Notes: generated by a model not told the origin, from the sequence alone. DNA of 5,719 bases from Clostridia bacterium (GCA_900754755.1 CAAEEC010000404.1:1-5719), one strand, 5' to 3'; counted from the first letter of the stretch, positions 1-4,986 are shown. Numbers and translations are program-made.

Positions 1-243
1 CAGCCCGCGCGCGAACAGTTCCGCCAGGCCAAAGGCGAACAGCGCCATGCCATACATGAGAAGGATGCGGCTAGCCGTCCATTCGCCGATTGCGCCGAAG
101 CGGTCGAACATGAGCAGCGCGTCCAGCGGGTCGGTGGCCACGAACAGCGCGGTGGTGAGCAGCGCCATCGGCCAGAGCGTATATTGCAATTGCGAAAGAA
201 AATGCAGCCGGATATAGCGGAAATACAACCGCACGCCATTCAT
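1..243 (-). CDS. ABC-2 type exporter permease, second subunit (3' part beyond the window)
   Basis: Only the first 81 residues are visible, and the frame is open to the window edge. This is probably one of two membrane subunits that form the channel of an ABC exporter with the ATPase at 1046-2026. The N-terminus has the short basic and aromatic lead-in of PF06182-type (formerly DUF990) permeases (RLYFRYIRLHFLSQLQY). A hydrophobic span follows at about residues 24-36, then a loop with FDRFGAIGEWT at about 47-57, and a second hydrophobic span from about 61 (ILLMYGMALFAFGLAELF). The ATG is chosen because a GGGGGG ribosome site sits just upstream, inside the last codons of the preceding gene; only two bases separate that gene's TAG from this ATG, so the two are probably translationally coupled. 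Family assignment is inferred from these patterns and from the neighbours. The transported substrate cannot be told. Confidence 0.8.
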   Translation of the reverse strand, partial: MNGVRLYFRYIRLHFLSQLQYTLWPMALLTTALFVATDPLDALLMFDRFGAIGEWTASRILLMYGMALFAFGLAELFARGL

Positions 244-245
244 CG

Positions 246-1049
246 CTAACCCCCCTGTATCACGAGCTTTCGAAAGCTCCTGCCGATCCACGCGCGTCCT
301 GCCAGCACAAATACAGCCGTCCAAAATGCCTGCAGCAGCACGATTTCGCCCGCGCGCGCGAGCGGCTGCGCGCCCACATACAGCCGCACCGGCAGATCCA
401 GCATGCCCGCGAACGGCTGATAATACAAAAAGGTCTGCATTGCCTCCGGCCAAAGCTGCAATGGCAAATACAGGCCGGAGAGAATTTGCGCCACTGTCAC
501 CGCCATGCGCGAGGGCGCGTCTCCCACGCGCACGTCCAACAGCATGGCATAGCTCAAAAGAATCATCGCGCAGGAAGTGAATACGCCCGAAAGCAGCGTC
601 AACAGGCAGGCCAGCGCGTGCAGGGGCGAAGCGGGCGCGCCCAGGCCCCACGGTTCGGGCACGAGCAGGCCCGCGCCCAGCACCGGCACAAGCACCAACA
701 GAAACGGCCCCAGCCGCCCGGCCAGCGATTTCACGTACCAGTGCGCATAGGCGTCCATGGGCCGGAGCAGCTCATAAGCCACGTCGCCCGAGCGAATTTG
801 GGTGTAGAGCGCAATGTCCGTGTTCCAGCCGGGCACCAGCGAACCCGCAACCTGCTGCAGCCAGACCATGGAAACCGCCTGCCGCATGGTGATATCCGCC
901 TCGCCCTGCCCATAGAGATAAAACGCCACCAGGATCGCCGCGCGCGCCACGCCCCAGAAGATGTGGTTGAGCATGCCCGCCCAAAATCCCGCGCGGTATT
1001 GCAACTGCCCGATCATCTGCTGGCGCAAAATGGAAAGGTATGCTTTCAT
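246..1049 (-). CDS. ABC-2 type exporter permease, first subunit
   Basis: This complete 267-residue integral membrane protein is probably one half of the channel of an ABC exporter. I see about six hydrophobic spans, near residues 22-46, 58-74, 113-131, 144-171, 182-200 and 233-254. Between the second and third lies the cytoplasmic stretch IRSGDVAYELLRPMD (85-99), a hallmark of PF06182 (formerly DUF990) permeases and the likely contact with the ATPase. A second family-like stretch is QPFAGMLDLPVRLYVG (211-226). The length fits the family, which usually has about 260-270 residues. The start ATG overlaps the TGA of the upstream ATPase gene as ATGA, so the two are translationally coupled. The paired permease gene follows after two bases. 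In databases this arrangement is the uncharacterised COG4586-COG4587-COG3694 trio. Related systems have been linked to drug or lipid export, but nothing here fixes a substrate. Confidence 0.88.
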   Translation of the reverse strand: MKAYLSILRQQMIGQLQYRAGFWAGMLNHIFWGVARAAILVAFYLYGQGEADITMRQAVSMVWLQQVAGSLVPGWNTDIALYTQIRSGDVAYELLRPMDAYAHWYVKSLAGRLGPFLLVLVPVLGAGLLVPEPWGLGAPASPLHALACLLTLLSGVFTSCAMILLSYAMLLDVRVGDAPSRMAVTVAQILSGLYLPLQLWPEAMQTFLYYQPFAGMLDLPVRLYVGAQPLARAGEIVLLQAFWTAVFVLAGRAWIGRSFRKLVIQGG

Positions 1050-2026
1050 CCGTCCATCTCCTTGTACATGTCCGCCACCAGTTCTTCCACGTCGGTGTCC
1101 TCCACGGTGAGGTCGGCCAGGCTGCCGCGGCTCGCCAGGCTTGCGATCAGCGCGTCCGCGTGCGCCTGCTCGGGCAAAAAGGTCACCTTCACCGCGCGCC
1201 CGTCCATCTCCACGCTCTGCGCGCCTTCCAGCGCAAACGGCGCGACATCCGCCTCAAAGCGCGCCTTGATCACCCGCGCGGGCGCGTACCGCCGCCGCAT
1301 TTCTCCCATATCGCCGTCGAATAGCAGCCGCCCCTTGCCGATGACCATCACGCGCGAGCACAGCGCGGATATATCGTCCATGTCGTGGGTCGTTAGTACC
1401 ATGGTCACGCCCTTCTGGTTGTGCGCGCGCAAAAAGGCGCGCAGGTTCAGCTTGGTCACCGCGTCCAGGCCAATGGTCGGCTCGTCCAGAAACAGAATTT
1501 CCGGGTCATGCAATAGTGCGGCGATCAGCTCGCACTTCATGCGCTGGCCCAGCGAGAGTTGCCGCACGGGAACGTGCAATAGCGCCTGCGCGTCCAGCAT
1601 GCCGGTCAACTCTTCCAGCCGCCGCTTAAAATCGCTTTCGCGCACGCGATAAATATCGCGCAATAAGTGAAAGGAATCCATCACCGGCGTGTCCCACCAA
1701 AGCTGGCTGCGCTGCCCGAACACCACGCCGATGTGGCTCACGTGCTCTTTGCGCTGCTTGTGCGGAATCCGGCCTAGGATGCGCACTTCGCCCGCGTCCG
1801 GCACCAGGATGCCGCTCATCATCTTCACCGTGGTGGATTTCCCTGCGCCATTGGGCCCGATATAGCCCACCAGTTCCCCTGGCTCAATCGAAAAGGAAAT
1901 GTCGTCCGCCGCGCGGATCTGTGTGGTCTCCCGCGTGAACGCGCCTTTCAGCGCGCCGAGCATGCCCGGCTTCCGCTTTGAAACCCGATAGGTCTTGCGC
2001 ACATGCTGCAACACAATCTGCGCCAT
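1046..2026 (-). CDS. ABC exporter ATP-binding subunit (COG4586-like)
   Basis: This 326-residue ATPase powers the exporter made by the two downstream permease genes. All nucleotide-binding motifs are intact: Walker A GPNGAGKST (57-65), Q-loop at Q105, signature LSLGQ (157-161), Walker B ILFLDE (177-182), D-loop GLD (186-188) and switch histidine H214. The region FGQRSQLWWDTPVMDSF (103-119) after the Q-loop is typical of the COG4586 branch that accompanies PF06182 permeases. The roughly 100-residue tail after the H-switch resembles the accessory C-terminal domain of drug-exporter ATPases. A longer reading frame runs up to 2116, but I start at 2026 because AAAGGGGTGG lies 4-13 bases upstream and the product then begins MAQIVLQHVRKTY, the normal N-terminal beta strand of the fold. 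The stop overlaps the next gene by four bases. It is expressed from the promoter at 2088-2116. Confidence 0.92.
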   Translation of the reverse strand: MAQIVLQHVRKTYRVSKRKPGMLGALKGAFTRETTQIRAADDISFSIEPGELVGYIGPNGAGKSTTVKMMSGILVPDAGEVRILGRIPHKQRKEHVSHIGVVFGQRSQLWWDTPVMDSFHLLRDIYRVRESDFKRRLEELTGMLDAQALLHVPVRQLSLGQRMKCELIAALLHDPEILFLDEPTIGLDAVTKLNLRAFLRAHNQKGVTMVLTTHDMDDISALCSRVMVIGKGRLLFDGDMGEMRRRYAPARVIKARFEADVAPFALEGAQSVEMDGRAVKVTFLPEQAHADALIASLASRGSLADLTVEDTDVEELVADMYKEMDG

Positions 2027-2030
2027 TTTG

Positions 2031-2040
2031 CCACCCCTTT
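2031..2040 (-). promoter_or_regulatory. Ribosome binding site of the ABC ATPase gene
   Basis: On the minus strand AAAGGGGTGG ends four bases before the ATG at 2026-2024. It decides the start: the longer upstream frame to 2116 has no comparable site and would begin upstream of the likely -10 element. Confidence 0.75.
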
Positions 2041-2044
2041 CTCG

Positions 2045-2062
2045 CGCGCCTGTAGAGGCGCG
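2045..2062 (-). promoter_or_regulatory. Leader hairpin just upstream of the ABC operon ribosome site
   Basis: A perfect seven-base-pair stem (CGCGCCT / AGGCGCG) with a four-base loop lies in the predicted 5' untranslated leader. It ends about five bases before the ribosome binding site. It has no U-tract, so it is not a terminator. It may protect the mRNA 5' end or tune ribosome access; that role is inferred. Confidence 0.5.
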
Positions 2063-2087
2063 GCTTTGCTTCCACTGCGCACCGGAT

Positions 2088-2116
2088 ATTGTACCATACG
2101 CGCCCTTTTTGCGCAA
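2088..2116 (-). promoter_or_regulatory. Probable sigma-A promoter of the ABC exporter operon
   Basis: On the minus strand TTGCGC (2116-2111) is separated by 17 bases from TACAAT (2093-2088). The -10 is preceded by TGG, giving an extended -10. The -35 is weak (three of six), while the -10 is five of six. Transcription would start near 2081, leaving a leader of about 55 bases before the ATPase start. Confidence 0.6.
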
Positions 2117-2141
2117 ACGAGGGCGGCTGCTTTCGTTTGCG
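2112..2141. promoter_or_regulatory. Candidate operator: 9-bp inverted repeat over the -35
   Basis: CGCAAACGA (2112-2120) and its exact complement TCGTTTGCG (2133-2141) are separated by 12 bases. Half-site centres are 21 bp apart, two helical turns, as expected for a dimeric regulator on one DNA face. The left half covers most of the -35 element of the ABC operon promoter, so binding could block RNA polymerase. No regulator gene is visible in the window, so the function is inferred from position and symmetry. Confidence 0.5.
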
Positions 2142-2188
2142 GGAATTCCCCCTTCCGCGCGAATTTTCTGCTTTTTTCTCGCAAATGC

Positions 2189-2217
2189 TTGACAAGTTCT
2201 GATTTTTCTGCTATAGT
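2189..2217 (+). promoter_or_regulatory. Near-consensus sigma-A promoter facing right, no gene behind it
   Basis: A perfect -35 TTGACA (2189-2194) is followed by a 17-base spacer and a -10 of TATAGT (2212-2217, five of six). Transcription would start near 2224. It is divergent from the ABC operon promoter. No open frame with a ribosome site follows on this strand before proS, which is antisense. The -10 is overlapped by the 10-bp perfect palindrome ATAGTACTAT (2213-2222), which could be a regulator site. Confidence 0.65.
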
Positions 2218-2260
2218 ACTATCATAAACTACGAGAGCGGGAGTTTGGCGTATTAAAATC

Positions 2261-2284
2261 AGCCCAAATTCCGGCTTTTTCTTT
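2261..2284 (+). terminator. Possible weak terminator or attenuator behind the orphan promoter
   Basis: AGCC (2261-2264) can pair with GGCT (2273-2276) across an eight-base loop, followed directly by TTTTCTTT. The stem is only four pairs, so this is weak. An alternative pairing of TTTGG (2244-2248) with CCAAA (2264-2268) would disrupt it. If it works, the orphan promoter would give an RNA of about 60 nt. Confidence 0.25.
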
Positions 2285-2323
2285 ATTTGTGGCAAGAAAA
2301 CGCGCGGGTTGTGCGCAAAATAA

Positions 2324-2349
2324 CCCCTTAGTCGGCTAACGCCGCCAGC
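2324..2349 (+). repeat. Intergenic hairpin repeat, copy A (first half only)
   Basis: CCCCTTAGTCGGC followed by TAACGCCGCCAGC matches the first half of the 54-base repeats at 2556-2609 and 2763-2816. It keeps the CGGC/GCCG hairpin around a TAAC loop. The second half (the CTCCCCTT hairpin) is missing, so this looks like a truncated or diverged copy in the same orientation as copy B. Confidence 0.7.
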
Positions 2350-2555
2350 GTTCCACAGTGCGGCATAGTCAATCCGCACCTTCGCACCGTGCCGCCTTTA
2401 GCGGCCCGGTGTTCCGTGGCTGCGCACTGCGCTTCGCTCCGTGTGCTCGCCACTTCAGCCCTTCGGGCCTCCGATGTTCGCAAGCTCACTCGCGGCTTTC
2501 TTTGCCTTACTGGGCTTACTTCGCGCTGCTCCGCGCACTGCGCGCGCTTCGCGCA
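2350..2555. other. GC-rich, hairpin-dense non-coding stretch, no gene seen
   Basis: I find no credible gene here. Frames on the plus strand (for example a GTG-started one at 2358) lack a ribosome site and encode low-complexity Ala/Arg/Leu/Ser sequence. Instead the stretch is full of short self-complementary units: 2358-2379, 2385-2411, GCCC-TTC-GGGC at 2458-2468, and TGCGCG/CGCGCA at 2539-2555. The 11-mer GCGCACTGCGC occurs twice (2422-2432 and 2533-2543). It reads like structured RNA or decayed repeat DNA. I recognise no known RNA family (no RNase P, tmRNA or tRNA signature). Confidence 0.5.
2385..2411. other. Strong hairpin in the non-coding block
   Basis: CACCG pairs with CGGTG and, inside it, GCCGC pairs with GCGGC, separated by a single T/C mismatch and closed by a CTTTA loop. 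The result is a ten-pair stem. A second hairpin (GTGCGG 2358-2363 with CCGCAC 2374-2379) lies just to the left. There is no U-tract on either strand. Confidence 0.55.
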
Positions 2556-2609
2556 CCCCTCAGTCGGCTAGCGCCGACAGCTCCCCTTTGTGAAAGGGCA
2601 GCCTTTTGG
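2556..2609 (+). repeat. Intergenic two-hairpin repeat, copy B
   Basis: A 54-base unit begins CCCCTCAGTCGGC and ends GCAGCCTTTTGG. Hairpin one is GTCGGC-TAGC-GCCGAC, a perfect six-pair stem. Hairpin two is CCCTTT-GTG-AAAGGG, extended by GCT/AGC across one C/C mismatch, and is followed by CTTTT. It is the inverted counterpart of copy C. Repeats of this look are, to my knowledge, common between genes in gut Clostridia; I could not check this. Confidence 0.8.
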
Positions 2610-2762
2610 AAAGTGCTATATCATAGAAAATAGCATTAATCAAACATTAGTTGTGCAAAGCGTGATATATTCGCAGAAAATTATTGGGAAAATAGAGAAT
2701 ATAAAATCCGATGAACAAAGGGAAACCTTTGGACGGTGTGCCTCCATGTGGCGCGGCAGCGC

Positions 2763-2816
2763 CCAAAAGGCTCCCCTTGGGTACAAGGGGAGCTGGCGGC
2801 GAAGCCGACTGAGGGG
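2763..2816 (-). repeat. Intergenic two-hairpin repeat, copy C (inverted)
   Basis: Read on the minus strand, this 54-base unit begins CCCCTCAGTCGGC and ends GGGGAGCCTTTTGG, matching copy B in length and order of parts. Hairpin one is CGGC-TTC-GCCG. Hairpin two is GCTCCCCTTG-TACC-CAAGGGGAGC, a perfect ten-pair stem. Bases differ from copy B mainly in the loops and at positions where the change leaves a stem possible. Confidence 0.85.
2765..2793 (-). terminator. Probable proS terminator formed by repeat copy C
   Basis: In the direction of proS transcription, a perfect ten-pair stem (GCTCCCCTTG / CAAGGGGAGC) with a TACC loop is followed by CTTTT. It lies about 75 bases after the proS stop codon. 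The U-run is short, so termination may be partial. The repeat appears to have been adopted as the 3' end of the transcript. Confidence 0.45.
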
Positions 2817-2823
2817 TTGGAGC

Positions 2824-2859
2824 CATATCCCCGTAGGATGCGCCTTGATAGGGGATATG
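2824..2859 (-). other. Hairpin just after the proS stop codon
   Basis: CATATCCCC (2824-2832) and GGGGATATG (2851-2859) form a perfect nine-pair stem with an 18-base loop. Two further pairs (A2821-T2861, G2822-C2860) are possible if C2823 bulges out. No U-tract follows on either strand, so this is more likely an mRNA 3' stabilising hairpin or a repeat remnant than a terminator. Confidence 0.4.
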
Positions 2860-2867
2860 CTAGGCGT

Positions 2868-4595
2868 TTACAGGTGGCAATCCAGCTTTTCCAGTTCCGC
2901 CTTCACGAGGTTGTAAAGGAAGTCCGCGGCTTCGGCAATGGGCTTGCTTTCGCGCAGGGACTTGTCGCGCAGGGAGATTTCCACCGCGCCGTTTTTCAGG
3001 TTCTTGGGGCTGACGACCGCGCGCACGGGCACGCCCAGCAGGTCCGCGTCCGAGAACATCACGCCGGCGCTCACGGGCCGGTCGTCCCAGATGACTTCGA
3101 TGCCGCGGCGGTTCAATTCGTCGTAGAGGTTCTGCGAAACTTCGGCCACTTGCGCGTCGTCCGGCCGCAGGGAGCAGATGTGCACCTGCCAGGGCGCGAT
3201 GGAAATGGGCCAGATGGGGCCGTATTCATCGTGATGCGCTTCGCAGGCGGAAGCGGCCAGGCGGCCTACGCCGATGCCGTAGCAACCCATGATGGGATGC
3301 TTGAGGGAACCGTCCGCGTCCACATAGGTCATGTTCATGCTCTCGGTGTACTTGGTGCCCAACTGGAAGATGTTGCCCACCTCGATGCCGCGCGCGGTGT
3401 AGATGGAGGGCTTGCCGCAGGAGGGGCAGATGCCGCCGTCATATGCCTTGGCCACGTCCACATATTCCACCGCGCCCAGGTCGCGCTCGATGTTGAAGCC
3501 GGTGAAGTGCGCGTCCGTCTCGTTCGCGCCGGTGGCGTAATACCCGCCGCCCTGCAGGGAGGCGTCGAACACCACGCGCACGTCCTTGGGCAGGCCCAGC
3601 GGGCCGATGAACCCGGCGCACAGGCCGCTTTCGGGCGTGATTTCGCCGGGGTGGATTTCCGCTTTCACAAAATTGCGCAGCTTGGTTTCGTTGATGTCCA
3701 AATCGCCGCGCAGGAAGGCGACGATGTATTTGTCCGTGAGGTTTTCCTGGTAGACGACGGCCTTGCAGGTCGCGGTCGCGGGAATACCCAGGAAAGCGCA
3801 CAGGTCTTCGATGGTCTTGACGCCGGGCGTGGCGACCTTTTTGCGCTCGGCGGGCTCGGTGGGCGCGCTGTGCGTGATGCAGGGCGCGGCCTCCATGTTG
3901 GCGCGGTAATCGCAATCGTGGCAGAGCACGATGGTGTCCTCGCCCACGGGCGTGAGCAGCATGTATTCGTGCGAAACTTTGCCGCCCATCATGCCGCTGT
4001 CCGAAGCCACGGCCACGACTTCCGGCAAGCCCGCGCGGGCGAAGATGCGGTTGTACGCCTCGTAGCAGATGTCGTAATACCGGGCGAGATCTTCCTGCGA
4101 GGTGTGGAAGGAATACGCGTCCTTCATGGTGAATTCGCGCACGCGGATCAGACCGCCGCGGCAGCGGGGCTCATCGCGGAACTTGGTTTGAACCTGGTAG
4201 ATCATAAAGGGATACTGGGTGTAGCTATCCGCCAGGTCGCGCGCGTAATGCACGGAAGCTTCTTCATGCGTCATGCCCAGCACCATATCCGCGCCGGAGC
4301 GATCCTTGAAGCGCACCAGTTCGCTGCCCACGGATTCGTAGCGGCCCGATTCGCGCCACAGCGCCGCCGGCATCGCCACGGGGAACAGCACTTCCTGGCC
4401 GCCGATGCGGTTCATTTCCTCGCGGATGATGGCCTCGATTTTGGCGGTGATGCGCCGGGTGACCGGCGAAAGCGTGAAGATGCCGTTGCCCACGCTCTTC
4501 ATATAGCCGCCGCGCATCATCAGCGCCTGGCTGGCGATCTGGCAATCCGAGGGGGTTTCTTTGTAGCGCTTGGTGACGAGGTTTTTCAGTTTCAT
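2868..4595 (-). CDS. proS: Prolyl-tRNA synthetase (proline--tRNA ligase), bacterial type
   Basis: This 575-residue class II synthetase joins proline to tRNA-Pro in the cytoplasm using ATP. The order is that of bacterial ProS (E. coli has 572): catalytic core with motif 1 around 50-80, motif 2 FRDEPRCRGGLIRVREF (139-155), an editing insertion at about 225-395, motif 3 GCYGIGVGRL (437-446), and the anticodon-binding domain from about 465 to the end. K278 lies where E. coli has the editing-domain lysine K279. Two cysteine pairs (C225/C228 and C390/C393) bracket the insertion and could bind zinc. The frame stays open for 75 codons upstream, but I start at 4595: AAAGGAG lies seven bases before this ATG, MKLKNLVTKRYKE is a typical ProS start, and the upstream part is the T-box leader. 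It is a single-gene unit. Confidence 0.97.
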   Translation of the reverse strand: MKLKNLVTKRYKETPSDCQIASQALMMRGGYMKSVGNGIFTLSPVTRRITAKIEAIIREEMNRIGGQEVLFPVAMPAALWRESGRYESVGSELVRFKDRSGADMVLGMTHEEASVHYARDLADSYTQYPFMIYQVQTKFRDEPRCRGGLIRVREFTMKDAYSFHTSQEDLARYYDICYEAYNRIFARAGLPEVVAVASDSGMMGGKVSHEYMLLTPVGEDTIVLCHDCDYRANMEAAPCITHSAPTEPAERKKVATPGVKTIEDLCAFLGIPATATCKAVVYQENLTDKYIVAFLRGDLDINETKLRNFVKAEIHPGEITPESGLCAGFIGPLGLPKDVRVVFDASLQGGGYYATGANETDAHFTGFNIERDLGAVEYVDVAKAYDGGICPSCGKPSIYTARGIEVGNIFQLGTKYTESMNMTYVDADGSLKHPIMGCYGIGVGRLAASACEAHHDEYGPIWPISIAPWQVHICSLRPDDAQVAEVSQNLYDELNRRGIEVIWDDRPVSAGVMFSDADLLGVPVRAVVSPKNLKNGAVEISLRDKSLRESKPIAEAADFLYNLVKAELEKLDCHL

Positions 4596-4622
4596 ACGGA
4601 TGCTCCTTTTTCCATGGAATTG

Positions 4623-4659
4623 AAAAACATCCCTCGCCCCGTTGCAGGGGCGAAGGATG
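4623..4659 (-). terminator. T-box-controlled intrinsic terminator in the proS leader
   Basis: On the minus strand the arms 4659-4647 and 4640-4628 form a 13-position stem with one mismatch and a six-base loop, followed directly by TTTTT (4627-4623). The stop point lies about 28 bases before the proS start. Its first arm contains CCTT (4656-4653), which is also needed for the antiterminator, so the two structures exclude each other. Confidence 0.88.
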
Positions 4660-4867
4660 CAATCTTCGCGGTACCACCTTGCTTCGGCGCAAACGCGCCC
4701 TTTCGCGCCCTGTATCGGGAGCGACCCGGCAGAATTTCGCCGCCGCGCGGGCGAACGCGTTCTTCTGCGCGCTCTGGAGGCCGGAGCCGCCGCGCCCATG
4801 GCCGCGCGCCTTTCAGCCATGAGCGCGCTCTCTAAAGACCGGTTTGCGGGGCTTTCTCCATCATTGC
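4623..4867 (-). promoter_or_regulatory. T-box riboswitch leader of proS (tRNA-Pro sensing)
   Basis: This cis-acting leader senses uncharged tRNA-Pro and then lets transcription run into proS. The T-box itself is AAGGTGGTACCGCGAAG (4680-4664). Its tRNA-binding TGGT (4676-4673) would pair with the ACCA end of tRNA, fitting an A73 discriminator, which bacterial tRNA-Pro has. AAGG (4680-4677) can pair with CCTT (4656-4653) to form the antiterminator. Upstream are a stem III hairpin (GGCGC-GTTT-GCGCC, 4699-4686) and a stem I region with AGAGAG (4833-4828), GGCTGAAAGG and a closing CCAGAGC. Tandem proline codons CCT (4780-4778) and CCA (4777-4775) sit where the specifier is expected; CCT is my first choice, but the stem I fold was not resolved. 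Confidence 0.92.
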
Positions 4868-4873
4868 GGTTCC

Positions 4874-4902
4874 ATTATAGCGGATGCGCCCGTTTCGCAC
4901 AA
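4874..4902 (-). promoter_or_regulatory. proS promoter (sigma-A)
   Basis: On the minus strand TTGTGC (4902-4897) is followed by 17 bases and a perfect TATAAT (4879-4874). Transcription would start near 4867 and give a leader of about 270 nt, which fits a T-box. It lies 85 bases downstream of the DUF4143 gene stop, so proS is its own transcription unit. Confidence 0.78.
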
Positions 4903-4923
4903 GCAATTTTGTGTTACGCCGCG

Positions 4924-4967
4924 AAAAACGCCCGCAATCGTTGCTCGTGCCCTTTGTTGCATGGGCG
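4924..4967 (-). terminator. Probable terminator of the DUF4143 gene
   Basis: On the minus strand CGCCC (4967-4963) and GCAA (4960-4957) pair with TTGC (4937-4934) and GGGCG (4933-4929). This gives nine pairs with a two-base AT bulge and a long 19-base loop, followed by TTTTT (4928-4924). It starts about 20 bases after the stop codon. The long loop makes it less certain than the proS leader terminator. Confidence 0.5.
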
Positions 4968-4986
4968 CGCATGCGCTTTGCCTGGC

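Larger units (their letters stand above)
2555..2817. mobile_element. MITE-like unit: inverted repeats around an AT-rich core
   Basis: Copies B and C are inverted relative to one another and enclose 153 bases. The core is strikingly AT-rich (I count 32 G or C in the 110 bases 2611-2720), unlike the GC-rich surroundings. It holds no open frame with a ribosome site and carries a small inverted repeat (GCTAT 2615-2619 / ATAGC 2630-2634). Terminal inverted repeats plus a non-coding core is the layout of a miniature transposable element. Against this, I see no target-site duplication, and two independent insertions of the same repeat would look alike. Confidence 0.35.

Noticed and set aside
486..1652. 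A 388-codon open frame on the plus strand
   Set aside because: It is antisense to the permease and ATPase genes, has no ribosome site, and its product is a low-complexity Arg/His/Ser-rich sequence.
2027..2116. A longer start for the ABC ATPase at 2116
   Set aside because: The extra 30 codons would cover the -10 element and the leader hairpin, and no ribosome site supports that start. The ATG at 2026 has one.
2141..2150. The palindrome GGGAATTCCC beside the candidate operator
   Set aside because: It is perfect but only ten bases and touches neither promoter's core elements. It could be chance, so it is not called as a site.
1948..2379. A 143-codon minus-strand frame upstream of the ABC ATPase
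   Set aside because: It overlaps the true ATPase start in another frame and crosses both promoters and repeat copy A. No family features are seen.
2358..2633. A 91-codon plus-strand frame downstream of the orphan promoter
   Set aside because: It begins at a GTG without a ribosome site, runs through the hairpin block and repeat copy B, and gives low-complexity sequence.
2324..2816. A CRISPR array
   Set aside because: The repeats are few, in mixed orientation, unevenly spaced and internally two-hairpin; there are no regular spacers or cas genes.
4592..4615. A seven-codon upstream frame (MEKGASV) whose TGA overlaps the proS start
   Set aside because: Its ATG has no ribosome site and falls in a TTCCATGGAA palindrome just after the leader terminator. 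The overlap is probably chance.
4596..4820. A 75-codon N-terminal extension of ProS
   Set aside because: This stretch is the T-box leader with its terminator. The ATG at 4595 has a strong ribosome site and gives the normal ProS N-terminus and length.
2736..4835. A 699-codon open frame on the plus strand
   Set aside because: It lies wholly antisense to proS and its leader, has no family features, and is rich in Ala, Gly, His and Val as expected of a shadow frame in GC-rich DNA. proS on the other strand is unmistakable.
4967..4976. The palindrome GCGCATGCGC after the DUF4143 gene
   Set aside because: A ten-base palindrome without loop or U-tract is likely in GC-rich DNA. The better terminator is the overlapping structure at 4924-4967.
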